Translations under genes and position numbers: made by a program | Source: Aldehydirespirator sp965116195 | GTDB taxonomy: Bacteria > Actinomycetota > Acidimicrobiia > Acidimicrobiales > Aldehydirespiratoraceae | Reading direction: 5' to 3' | Length of the DNA stretch: 64,000 nt | Assembly (NCBI GenBank): GCA_965116195.1 | Contig: OZ220491.1 | Location: 1,178,001-1,242,000 of the forward strand | Notes under the pieces: generated by a model | The model's input: only the letters and a program-made list of their open reading frames with translations | Told to the model about the DNA's origin: nothing | The model's database searches: none | Part shown: positions 1 through 7,412 of the stretch, piece by piece | Layout: the number at the start of each line of letters is the position of its first letter | How positions within the stretch are numbered: position 1 is the stretch's first letter

Positions 1-2
1 AG

Positions 3-1151
3 CATCCCCAGTTTCATGTGGGCCGCGATGACCTGCTCAGATCGCTGCAAGAAGGTCTGGGCATCGGCCCTCGTGACAATCGTTTCACATCGCTGCTGCT
101 AGGTCCTCGTGGTTCCGGCAAGACTGTCGTTTTGAGTATGGTTGAGGACATCGCACAAAATGCCGGTTGGATCGTCCTCCCGCTGGATGCCACGACCGCT
201 GGGATAGAAGACCGTTTGGACGAGTTCATTTCATGGGCACACGACCGTCATGAACCGGTGCCGGAGGAACAATATGCCAGACAGACTGTACGCACCTCAG
301 CCAAGGTGCGACTCTGGGCAGCAGAATGGCAGCGCGAAGCCGCCACCGAAGTGCTACCCAGATGGGGGATCAGGAGACGGTTGGCCACTCTTGCTGAGCA
401 TGCTGCCCGACATGACACAGCAGTACTGTTGACATTGGACGAGATGCATAGCGGCGAGCGCTCAGAGTTGCGTCGCCTGGCTGCTGACATTCAGCACATA
501 ACCAAACGTGAAGGACTACCGCTGGCGTTCACGGGTGCTGGCCTGTCAGAGATGAATCACACCTTGTTGGAGGACAAGAAGATGACGTTCTTCCAGCGGT
601 GCGCTCGCTTTGACATGCCTCCGCTCACCTCAGCCGATATCATGCACTGCCTGCGCGAGACTGTACAAGGCGCAGGTGGTGTCTTTGCTGGCAGAGCGTT
701 GAACATACTCGCAGAAGCATCGGGCACACTACCGTATCGCATGCAGGTAGCCGGTTACCACGCGTGGGAGATCGCCGGTGCCCCTGACCATCCGATTGAT
801 GACAAAGCCGCCGCCATGTCCGAACAGCAAACTGATCTTGTGATGTACAACCGTATAGCGATACCAACATGGCACACCCTTAAGAGTCCCGAACAGACGA
901 TTCTCAAGGTTGTGGCCGCCCTCGGTGGTTCCGCAACTCCAGAACAAGTAGCTGCACAAGCCAATCTTTCAGCTGCAACACTCGCCAGAGCCGAGCAACA
1001 CCTTGTGAACATCGGCTGTGTGGTTGTGACAGTCGATGGCGCAATTCAAATCATCGGCCTCATGTCAGCAGAAGATGTACTACGAATAACAGAACGCGAA
1101 ACCCGATACAACTCACCCTCCACTGCACAAAAACCCAGTTCCCCGTGCTAA
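3..1151 (+). CDS. AAA-type ATP-binding protein, 5' end cut by window edge
   Basis: P-loop ATPase of unknown substrate. The Walker A motif GPRGSGKT lies about 30 residues into the visible part and a Walker B-like AVLLTLDEMH about 110 residues later. The last 80 residues look like a winged-helix segment (SATPEQVAAQANLSAATLARA). This layout resembles the actinobacterial/archaeal AAA ATPases that end in a DNA-binding wing and often sit near mobile or defence genes. The frame stays open to the first bases of the window, reading HPQFHVGRDDLL, so the GTG at 18 is probably not the true start and the gene begins upstream. No transmembrane segment is visible. The specific role cannot be assigned from sequence. 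Confidence 0.8.
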   Translation, partial: HPQFHVGRDDLLRSLQEGLGIGPRDNRFTSLLLGPRGSGKTVVLSMVEDIAQNAGWIVLPLDATTAGIEDRLDEFISWAHDRHEPVPEEQYARQTVRTSAKVRLWAAEWQREAATEVLPRWGIRRRLATLAEHAARHDTAVLLTLDEMHSGERSELRRLAADIQHITKREGLPLAFTGAGLSEMNHTLLEDKKMTFFQRCARFDMPPLTSADIMHCLRETVQGAGGVFAGRALNILAEASGTLPYRMQVAGYHAWEIAGAPDHPIDDKAAAMSEQQTDLVMYNRIAIPTWHTLKSPEQTILKVVAALGGSATPEQVAAQANLSAATLARAEQHLVNIGCVVVTVDGAIQIIGLMSAEDVLRITERETRYNSPSTAQKPSSPC

Positions 1152-1341
1152 CTCTGATGAAGAGGGTTCATTCTGCGAGAAGCGGGAACCGCAGGCGTTC
1201 CATCTGACCTTTAGCAAGCCTCGGCACGGCCAGGCATACATGCGTCAAGAGTTACACGTACGTGAGTTCGCACAGGTGGGACTAACGCCGGAAATATACA
1301 TTATGTAAAGTAACTACCCATGAGTCACAGTTCGCCTTGGG

Positions 1342-1593
1342 CTACCACGGCTCGGCTTCAATCATGGCCACAGCGTTGGCCATGGCCATGGCGTCCTCCT
1401 CCGCACATTGGGGTCGCGTTCGGTAGGAGGCTGCGATGGCCTGTCCAGCGCGAGCACGTTCCACAGATACGGCGAGGTGGTCAACGGCGCTGCGAATCAC
1501 ATCTGAACGCGTCTCACCAACGCCTTGTTCCACCAGACGGTCAAGAGTCCGCATCTGGCGAGCACTGAATCTTGTCGGAACAGCATGTGTCAT
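1342..1593 (-). CDS. ribbon-helix-helix (CopG-like) antitoxin or regulator
   Basis: An 83-residue protein with a short N-terminal beta strand (AVPTRFSARQMRTLDRLV) followed by a helical segment typical of the RHH fold (GVGETRSDVIRSAVDHL). This is the usual pattern of CopG/ParD-type antitoxins, which bind operator DNA as dimers and hold the toxin with their C-terminal tail. The frame extends further upstream, but the ATG at 1593 is preferred because family similarity begins there and a -10-like hexamer sits directly upstream. No toxin ORF follows in the 190 bp downstream, so the antitoxin looks orphaned or acts alone. Its neighbour is a transposase remnant. Confidence 0.7.
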   Translation of the reverse strand: MTHAVPTRFSARQMRTLDRLVEQGVGETRSDVIRSAVDHLAVSVERARAGQAIAASYRTRPQCAEEDAMAMANAVAMIEAEPW

Positions 1594-1599
1594 ACAAAC

Positions 1600-1605
1600 A
1601 GTATA
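1600..1605 (-). promoter_or_regulatory. -10-like hexamer TATACT, probable leaderless start
   Basis: On the minus strand TATACT ends 6 nt before the ATG of the RHH gene. A transcript starting at the normal distance would begin at or next to the ATG, giving a leaderless mRNA, which is common in actinobacteria. No Shine-Dalgarno sequence is visible, and no good -35 is seen. Confidence 0.45.
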
Positions 1606-1776
1606 CGCAAGTGGATTGACGCTACTACCCCACCGGCATCTACCAGGAACCCTCAAGCGGATGCACACCTCAAGGGGGGTCGGAACCACTGCGCTCTCCC
1701 GCTCGTCAGCGACGATATCGGCCCGGGGGGCACCTCAAACGCGAACACACCACACCACCCATACCCCAACCGAACC

Positions 1777-1893
1777 ACAGCCCGACGATCAATCTTCCAA
1801 TGGCTCAACCACTACAACACCAACCGCCGCCACAGCAGCCTCGGCCAACAAACACCAAACCAATACGAACACCACCACACCCTAACCACCTGA
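1777..1893 (+). pseudogene. IS3-family transposase C-terminal remnant
   Basis: The frame ending at 1893 contains SIFQWLNHYNTNRRHSSLG followed by QQTPNQYE. This is the characteristic end of IS3-type integrase-core transposases (the YN..R.HSSLG..P..Y pattern after the catalytic Glu region). The DDE catalytic core is absent upstream, so only the last 40 or so residues survive. It marks an old insertion in this accessory region. Terminal inverted repeats could not be identified. Confidence 0.75.
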
Positions 1894-1949
1894 CCGGCAA
1901 AAGGGGGGAAGCACCGTGCATTGAGCACGGCCTTAAAGCGATAATTCTG

Positions 1950-2423
1950 ATGAGCGGGATCCCGTTAAAGCAGCCACACTCCGCTGCTGCGTCGATACTG
2001 CAAATACCTGAGTCCAAGAGGGCGGGATGCGCTGTGGTTCCCGACGCCCTGTTGGAGGAGACGGCAGCTTGGCGACAAGCAGGAACATACGAGGCAGTTC
2101 TGGAAGCGATGGACCTGTCCACCAAACAACTCCATGAGAGGGCCGTCTCATACTGTGACGCCGCTCTGCGCTTGGCCGCGAATGTCATTGACGAATACGA
2201 AACCACCTATTCCGTACACGACCGAGCCGTTGCAGATCTTGCGGCATACTGCCGGCGACTCGAAGCGTTGCGTGCTCAACTGACCTTTGGACAGGCACCA
2301 CCGTTTGATCGCTGGTCGCATTACCTCCGAGGCTTCGGCAGAATTGGCAGTACTGCTGGCAGCTCAGATGCCGAGTGTGTCACTGATCACCATGCGACAA
2401 ACAGTAACGCCGCTCAGTGCTGA
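1950..2423 (+). CDS. hypothetical protein, possibly frameshifted
   Basis: A 157-residue frame starting at the ATG at 1950. Residues 30-115 look protein-like and helical (EAVLEAMDLSTKQLHERAV, then a Cys/Ala-rich helix). After about position 2290 the next frame looks more convincing (RITSEASAELAVLLAAQMP), which would fit a frameshift near the 3' end. No family is recognised. It lies just after an IS remnant and converges with an HTH gene, so it may be a decaying fragment. Low certainty that it is expressed. Confidence 0.3.
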   Translation: MSGIPLKQPHSAAASILQIPESKRAGCAVVPDALLEETAAWRQAGTYEAVLEAMDLSTKQLHERAVSYCDAALRLAANVIDEYETTYSVHDRAVADLAAYCRRLEALRAQLTFGQAPPFDRWSHYLRGFGRIGSTAGSSDAECVTDHHATNSNAAQC

Positions 2424-2425
2424 TC

Positions 2426-2638
2426 TCAAGTTTGAGGCGGTGGGACATACAGTGCGACCATTTCCAGTTTGAGAACCGACAATACTCGCAGGACGCGGCT
2501 CAGAGCCATTCTCTCGTCGCCGTTCTCGAGCCTGTTGATCCACTGTCTGGTAGTCCCGATCTGGTTCGCGAGTTCGTCCTGGGTCATGGTAACAGCTTGG
2601 CGTTGTCGGCGTATGACCTGTCCCAGATCTGCTGCCAT
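2426..2638 (-). CDS. XRE-family HTH protein, HipB-like (downstream of hipA)
   Basis: A 70-residue protein that is almost entirely one helix-turn-helix: LGQVIRRQRQAVTMTQDELA, then NQIGTTRQWINRLENGDERM, then a C-terminal beta strand (LKLEMVALYVPP) like the one that lets HipB dimerise. The start at MAADLG is chosen because the longer frame upstream only mirrors the hipA 3' end in another frame. The gap to hipA is about 100 nt. Size and pattern match HipB antitoxins, yet another HipB-like gene lies upstream of hipA, so this would be a second HTH partner. Confidence 0.75.
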   Translation of the reverse strand: MAADLGQVIRRQRQAVTMTQDELANQIGTTRQWINRLENGDERMALSRVLRVLSVLKLEMVALYVPPPQT

Positions 2639-2736
2639 TACAATTCTGTCCTGAGCATTCTCGGCATTGACCGGTACGGCAATCGTGTTCGTCTGTCCTG
2701 CCCGTACCGAACGTGGTGGGGTTGCCTCAAGACTGC

Positions 2737-4212
2737 TCACAGCACCGACCGGTGGCGTCCTGCGTGGCCCTTGCGCAAAAGGCAGGGACGACTGGTCCGT
2801 TTTACTGTTGCGCCGCAACGTTCGTGGATCAACCGTGACATCAGAGTTGATCCAGCACTCGCAGCGGAGCCAGAACGTGAGGCCAACCGGCGGGTTGTGG
2901 CTTGGGCATAACTGACTATCCGCTCGCCAACACGCGTCGCCGTGTCTGAGGCCCATCTGGGGCATTGACTGACGGCGGTGTCAAAGGCATCCGGCAGTAC
3001 TCTTGTCATAGCTATAAGGTGATCAATGCTGACGTTCACTCCGAGTTGTGCGGCGGCTTGAGACCATTGCCGATAGGTGTTGGTTGGGACATCAAAAATC
3101 ATGGCCAAATCTGGGACTGAACCCGTTGGCAGATACACAGCAGCCGAGGACAAGTCATACAATGGGGCAAAACCATGCTGGTATTTGCTCAGCAGGATGC
3201 CGTAGTTCTTGGAATGGGCATCAGTGTTTCCGACAAGTGAGTTGTAGAACATGGCCATCACGAATCGGCGGTCGTCGTTGTGGGTACAGGCATGCTGGAG
3301 CAGTCCGATGATCTGGCGCGGAGTTGGCCCTCCGTCTGTTTGATACTTGCGCGCCGGGGCGAAGCCGAGTGCCTGGCAAAGATCTTCAAAGTGCAACCTG
3401 GTTGGTGTGTGACCCTCAACGCGTCGGTCGAAACGTTCGGTGATCAAGCAAACCTCATCACCAAAGCGCTGCAACATGGTTGACGCTGCACTCAAGCCGA
3501 GCGCACCTGCCGCCTGCTGGCACAAATGTTCGTTCACAGCCATCGAATCGCGCACCGCCGGGTTGAGATGTGCCTTCTGGGGTTTGAAGATGTGAGTGGT
3601 GGGCCAACTGCCCGTCGGGAGACACCAGTCCTTGTCGCAGAGCGTCAAAGCCATCTTGGGTTGCGCGCCGGGCAACGACAATCGCAGTGTCCTCAACTCA
3701 GGTCTGAATGCTCTGTTCTCTCGCCCGTTTGGGCGTGGACGGTCAGAAACTCCAGTCAAGGTTCCCGACTCGGGCTCAGTGGCTGCGTCCTCACGCAGCA
3801 GGCGCAGAGTTGTTTCTATATCTGTTGCACTGAGGTGTACAAGCTGATCGTGGGTACGAGGCAGGGTGGCCTCACAGCAGAACTGCACGGCACCAGCGCA
3901 CTCAAGTCCCGCTGGGGTGGACAGCAGATCAAACGGGTCAGTCGAGCCAGCCCCGAAAGTCTGGGCCCATCGCGAGCGGGTGTGTTGGTTGTCGGGTAAC
4001 AGGCCGTCCATCCAAGCCGAAATGTCATAGGTGGCATTGCCCCCATGTGCTTCCCCACGAGTCGGCGGCCCCAACGACAAAGACAGCGCAGTCGCAGACA
4101 CAGGGCGGTTCAGTTCGTATGAGAAATGCACACTCCCCCGCCGTGAGCGCACGGCCCTACCGATCAACTCACCGTGCAAGAACACCCACAGTTCATGGCG
4201 TTGTCTAGGCAT
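2737..4212 (-). CDS. hipA: HipA-family serine/threonine kinase (toxin type)
   Basis: A HipA-like kinase of 491 residues, somewhat longer than E. coli HipA (440), which phosphorylates glutamyl-tRNA synthetase and induces persistence. Visible motifs: an N-terminal HipA_N region; LRLSLPGAQPKMALTL, matching the autophosphorylated-Ser loop; THIFKP; NEHLCQQAAGALGL; ERFDRR; the catalytic GNTDAHSKNYGIL; and the metal-binding PLYDLSSA. All key residues appear intact. The start at MPRQRHELWVF overlaps the stop of the upstream HTH gene by a few bases, implying translational coupling. The C-terminus carries an extra CGA-x9-C-x5-GHAGRHR tail, a possible metal site not found in E. coli HipA. The substrate is unknown. 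Confidence 0.9.
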   Translation of the reverse strand: MPRQRHELWVFLHGELIGRAVRSRRGSVHFSYELNRPVSATALSLSLGPPTRGEAHGGNATYDISAWMDGLLPDNQHTRSRWAQTFGAGSTDPFDLLSTPAGLECAGAVQFCCEATLPRTHDQLVHLSATDIETTLRLLREDAATEPESGTLTGVSDRPRPNGRENRAFRPELRTLRLSLPGAQPKMALTLCDKDWCLPTGSWPTTHIFKPQKAHLNPAVRDSMAVNEHLCQQAAGALGLSAASTMLQRFGDEVCLITERFDRRVEGHTPTRLHFEDLCQALGFAPARKYQTDGGPTPRQIIGLLQHACTHNDDRRFVMAMFYNSLVGNTDAHSKNYGILLSKYQHGFAPLYDLSSAAVYLPTGSVPDLAMIFDVPTNTYRQWSQAAAQLGVNVSIDHLIAMTRVLPDAFDTAVSQCPRWASDTATRVGERIVSYAQATTRRLASRSGSAASAGSTLMSRLIHERCGATVKRTSRPCLLRKGHAGRHRSVL

Positions 4213-4498
4213 CGTGACGTTCGACCTCGGTGTCAGATGGTCGCACCACAACGGTCACCCCAAGCGTGGAGAGCACCGACAGCACATCGCCGATCGCCGG
4301 ACCGCGGCGGCGAGAGCGCTGGTCGCTCTCCAAATTGGAGAGCCACTGCTGGGATCGTCCAACGGTGTCAGCCAGGTCGGCTTGGTGCCACCTGTGACAA
4401 TGGCGCAGGTAACGGACACAGAACTGAACCCTCGCCGGCGTGGTCAACAGCAGTTCTTCAACCGCGTCGGTGTCGGTATCGGTGTCAGTTTCGGTCAC
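4205..4498 (-). CDS. hipB: XRE-family HTH antitoxin, HipB-like (upstream of hipA)
   Basis: A 97-residue HTH protein: the helix-turn-helix (HQADLADTVGRSQQWLSNLE) is followed by VLSVLSTLGVTVVVRPSD, the HipB-type C-terminal beta strand. The N-terminus begins at a GTG and carries a short Thr/Asp repeat (TETDTDTDTD). The 3' end overlaps hipA by 8 nt, the standard layout of a hipBA operon in which HipB neutralises HipA and represses the operon. A palindrome suited to autoregulation sits just upstream. Confidence 0.8.
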   Translation of the reverse strand: MTETDTDTDTDAVEELLLTTPARVQFCVRYLRHCHRWHQADLADTVGRSQQWLSNLESDQRSRRRGPAIGDVLSVLSTLGVTVVVRPSDTEVERHDA

Positions 4499-4505
4499 AC
4501 ATCTT

Positions 4506-4522
4506 GGTATATCGCCTATACC
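4506..4522. promoter_or_regulatory. candidate hipBA operator, GGTATA-N5-TATACC
   Basis: A perfect 6-bp inverted repeat with a 5-bp spacer, 8 nt upstream of the hipB-like GTG. Its AT-rich arm overlaps a possible -10 region. The position and symmetry fit an autorepression site for the HipB-like dimer, as in E. coli hipBA, although the E. coli motif itself (TATCC-N8-GGATA) is different. Confidence 0.5.
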
Positions 4523-4675
4523 GCATTATGAGACACCAGAAAGTTGGATCGAGGTGAAACCAAGGCGTAGCGAGTCGTGTCACCCTGAACCAACTGAGGC
4601 CTGACAACCCGGAACACGGCGAAGGCACCGAGGGGCGGGGCGTGTGGTGACACCGAGAAGCTAGTTTGGTGAGTC

Positions 4676-5437
4676 GTGTCGCTGTTGGAAGTGGCAGGGA
4701 TCACGGTGCGCTTCGGAGGCGTGACCGCTCTGCACGATGTCTCATTCACGGTGGATGAGGGCAGCATCTGTGGTCTGATCGGCCCCAACGGAGCAGGCAA
4801 GACGACATTGTTCAACGTCATCAGCCGGGTCTGTGAAGCCCAGCAGGGTGAGGTGAGTTTCGGCAACCAGCAGGTGTTGGGTCACCCCGCACATGCCATC
4901 AGCGGGCTGGGCATCGGGCGTACCTTCCAGAACCTCGCTCTGTGGCCGGGTCTGACCGTGCTGGAGAACGTGATGGTGGGTGCACATCACCGTTATCGCA
5001 TCGGCGCGCTGAGAGCCGCGCTGCGGTGGGGTTCACGCCGTCCTGAAGCCGAGATGGCTCGACAGGCCTGGGATGTGCTTGACGAATTGTCGCTGACCGA
5101 GGTGGCCTTCCACCCTGCGGCCGGGCTGCCTCACGGCACGCTCAAACGTGTGGAGTTGGCCCGCGCCCTGGCCGGACGACCCAGGCTGCTGCTGCTGGAC
5201 GAACCTGCCACCGGTCTGAACCAGACCGAGGTACACGAACTGGCCGCATTGTTGGTGGCACTGAAGAAGCGCCGTGATCTGACCCTGTTGTTGGTGGAGC
5301 ACCACATGGGCATGGTGATGGCGATGTCAGACAAGGTGGTGGTGCTGGAGTTCGGGGTCAAGATTGCCGAGGGCTCCCCCACCGATGTGAAGGACGACCC
5401 GGCGGTGGTTACGGCTTATCTGGGCAGACCCCGGTGA
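4676..5437 (+). CDS. livG: branched-chain amino acid-type ABC transporter ATPase LivG
   Basis: A cytoplasmic ATPase of a HAAT-family importer, 253 residues, the normal LivG length. Walker A is GPNGAGKTTL (about residue 37), followed by the LivG-typical RTFQNLALWPGLTVLENVMVG and Walker B LLLLDEPATGLN, then the switch His in LLVEHHM. The signature loop reads LPHGTLKRVELARAL instead of LSGGQ, within the variation seen in LivG. The start is the GTG at 4676. Its stop overlaps the livF start as GTGA. First gene of a livG-F-H-M-binding protein cluster. Substrate is unproven: HAAT systems also move urea, amides and aromatic acids. Confidence 0.93.
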   Translation: MSLLEVAGITVRFGGVTALHDVSFTVDEGSICGLIGPNGAGKTTLFNVISRVCEAQQGEVSFGNQQVLGHPAHAISGLGIGRTFQNLALWPGLTVLENVMVGAHHRYRIGALRAALRWGSRRPEAEMARQAWDVLDELSLTEVAFHPAAGLPHGTLKRVELARALAGRPRLLLLDEPATGLNQTEVHELAALLVALKKRRDLTLLLVEHHMGMVMAMSDKVVVLEFGVKIAEGSPTDVKDDPAVVTAYLGRPR

Positions 5438-6195
5438 CCCCACCCGCAGCAATTTTGCCCGCGGCGACTGCGCCACAGCCAGGACACTCAGAGTATTTGC
5501 AGGTGAGAGGGCTGAAGGCTGCATACGGCAACATCCAGGTTCTGCACGGCATTGACTTCGCCGTGGCCGAGGGGCAGATCGCCGTGATCCTCGGAGCCAA
5601 CGGTGCCGGCAAGACCACCACCCTGCGGGCACTGTGCGCCATGGTGTCGGCACAAGGTTCAATCCGGTTGGCGGGTACCGAACTCGTGGGATGTGACACC
5701 GCCGACATCGTGCGTCGGGGTGTGGCCCATGTACCTCAGGGGCGAGGGACATTTCCCGAACTCTCCGTGGAGGAGAACTTGCTGGCCGGGGCGTTCGTGC
5801 GTCGTGACCGGGAGGTGCGCACCGACATTGAACAATGGTACAGCACCTTCCCGGCGCTGGGTCAGCGGCGTACCCAGGCCGCTGGCAGTCTCAGCGGTGG
5901 CGAGCAGCAGATGCTGGCGGTCTGCCGGGCGCTCATGCTGCGGCCATCGCTGCTGTTGTTGGATGAACCCTCGCTGGGCCTCGCTCCGATGGTCACCCGG
6001 TCCCTGTTTGAACAACTGGCAGTGATCAATGCCGAGGCGGGTACCACCATGCTGGTCGTGGAGCAGAACGCCCGCCTGGCACTGGACATGGCTGACCGAG
6101 CCTATGTGCTGGAGGCAGGGCGAATCGCTCTGTCGGGCTCCGCCAGCGAACTGGCTGGCGACCAAAATGTCCTGCGCGCCTATCTTGGCTACTGA
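5434..6195 (+). CDS. livF: branched-chain amino acid-type ABC transporter ATPase LivF
   Basis: The second ATPase of the importer, 253 residues. Walker A is GANGAGKTTT, the signature is SLSGGEQQMLAVCRALM, Walker B is LLLLDEPSLGLAP, and the switch His region is LVVEQNAR. LivF pairs with LivG to drive the LivHM channel. The GTG start overlaps the livG stop by 4 bases, so the two are translationally coupled. The first 20 or so residues are Ala/Pro-rich and may not be conserved, so a slightly later start is possible. Confidence 0.93.
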   Translation: MTPPAAILPAATAPQPGHSEYLQVRGLKAAYGNIQVLHGIDFAVAEGQIAVILGANGAGKTTTLRALCAMVSAQGSIRLAGTELVGCDTADIVRRGVAHVPQGRGTFPELSVEENLLAGAFVRRDREVRTDIEQWYSTFPALGQRRTQAAGSLSGGEQQMLAVCRALMLRPSLLLLDEPSLGLAPMVTRSLFEQLAVINAEAGTTMLVVEQNARLALDMADRAYVLEAGRIALSGSASELAGDQNVLRAYLGY

Positions 6196-6319
6196 GCGAT
6201 GAACTCAAGCATCTCCCACACTGTCATTCGCCACACACTGTCATTGGCCACATTGTTATATGCCACGTTGTTATTTTTCCCACATTGTTCACAACACCGA
6301 ACATTTGTCAGCTGCTGAA

Positions 6320-7270
6320 ATGATGAACATGAGCGTTCTGGGGTGGGTCTTCGGCGCATTCAATGTGTCATGGGACAAGCTCACAAACGCAGAGTTGTGG
6401 CTGGCACAGCTGTTTCGGGGACTCAATGACGGTGCCACCTATGCTGCGGTGGCGTTGGGGCTGGTGCTGATCTACAAGGCCACCGGTTTCATCAACTTCG
6501 CTCAGGGCTCGCTGGCCCTGCTGGGCACCTATGTGGTCTATGTACTGAGCGTGGAGCAGGGACTGCCGGTGGTTGTGGCCGTGCTGTGTGCCATGGTGAC
6601 AAGCGCGGCGCTGGCAGCAGTCGTGGAGCGGGTATTGATCCGACCCTTCCCGCCGGATCATGTGCTGCCACTAGTGATAGTCAGCATCGGCCTGTTGTTG
6701 ATAATCGATTCCGCCGTGGGGATCGTTTGGGGCTTTCGCACCCGTCGCCTGCCCAGCATGTTCCCCGACGGGGCACCCATTGAATGGGGCATCGCCCAGT
6801 TGACCTGGCGCACCATCGGCAACCTGGGGACAGTGCTGGCAGCCGTGGGGTTGGTGTATCTGTTGCTGACGCGCACCAAGGTGGGACTGGCCTTCAGGGC
6901 AGTGTCATCCAACCTGGAGTCGGCCCATCTTGTAGGCATCCGTGTAGGCCCCACGCTGGGGTTCGGATGGGCACTGGCCGCAGCCATCGGTACGCTCGGG
7001 GGGGCACTGGTGGTGCCGGATCTGCTGCTGGAGCCGTCGGTCATGCTGCGAGTGCTGATCTTCTCGCTGGCCGCGGCTGCGCTGGGGGGACTCGACAGCA
7101 TGTTGGGTGCCGTGTTGGGTGGTTTGGTGGTGGGATTGGCTCGCAACTTGTTGGTGACGTTTCTGGATATCAGCGAACTGGCCCTGGCCACCGCGGTGGC
7201 GGTGATCCTGGTGGTGCTGTTGGTGCGACCCACCGGCCTGTTCGGTTCCACCAAGGTGCAGCGTGCATGA
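6320..7270 (+). CDS. livH: branched-chain amino acid-type ABC permease LivH
   Basis: An integral membrane permease with about eight hydrophobic segments, beginning at GLNDGATYAAVALGLVLIYK and including FINFAQGSLALLGTYVVYV, the LivH N-terminal hallmark. The EAA-like loop GLAFRAVSSNLESAHLVGI faces the ATPases. The ATG at 6320 is preferred over the frame start at 6260 because family similarity begins about 30 residues later. About 60-120 bp of low-complexity sequence separate it from livF. Its end, GCATGAGA, is the first of three related ATGA copies leading to livM. Confidence 0.92.
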   Translation: MMNMSVLGWVFGAFNVSWDKLTNAELWLAQLFRGLNDGATYAAVALGLVLIYKATGFINFAQGSLALLGTYVVYVLSVEQGLPVVVAVLCAMVTSAALAAVVERVLIRPFPPDHVLPLVIVSIGLLLIIDSAVGIVWGFRTRRLPSMFPDGAPIEWGIAQLTWRTIGNLGTVLAAVGLVYLLLTRTKVGLAFRAVSSNLESAHLVGIRVGPTLGFGWALAAAIGTLGGALVVPDLLLEPSVMLRVLIFSLAAAALGGLDSMLGAVLGGLVVGLARNLLVTFLDISELALATAVAVILVVLLVRPTGLFGSTKVQRA

Positions 7271-7412
7271 GAAGTGCGCGAGGGATCAGACATCCAAAGG
7301 AGCCACACCTGGCGTGTCGCGAGCCGCAGGCATGAGAGACGCGCGAGCGTCTGGTGATAGTCGGGTGCAAATCAGTAAACGGGAGTGTTGCGGGCCGCAG
7401 ACATGAAGAGTG
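7258..7412 (+). repeat. three copies of the livH/livM ATGA junction
   Basis: Related segments GCATGAGAAGTGCGCGAG, GCATGAGAGACGCGCGAG and ACATGAAGAGTGCACAAG carry their ATGA at 7267, 7332 and 7403. The first contains the livH stop and the last the livM start. Spacings are 65 and 71 bp. Confidence 0.65.

Noticed and set aside
1255..1264. CACGTACGTG palindrome in the gap before the RHH gene
   Set aside because: Ten-base palindromes are expected by chance in a 64-kb GC-rich window, and no gene starts beside it.
2426..2965. Longer 179-residue form of the downstream HTH protein
   Set aside because: The first 109 residues are read from the hipA 3' end in another frame and do not resemble any domain.
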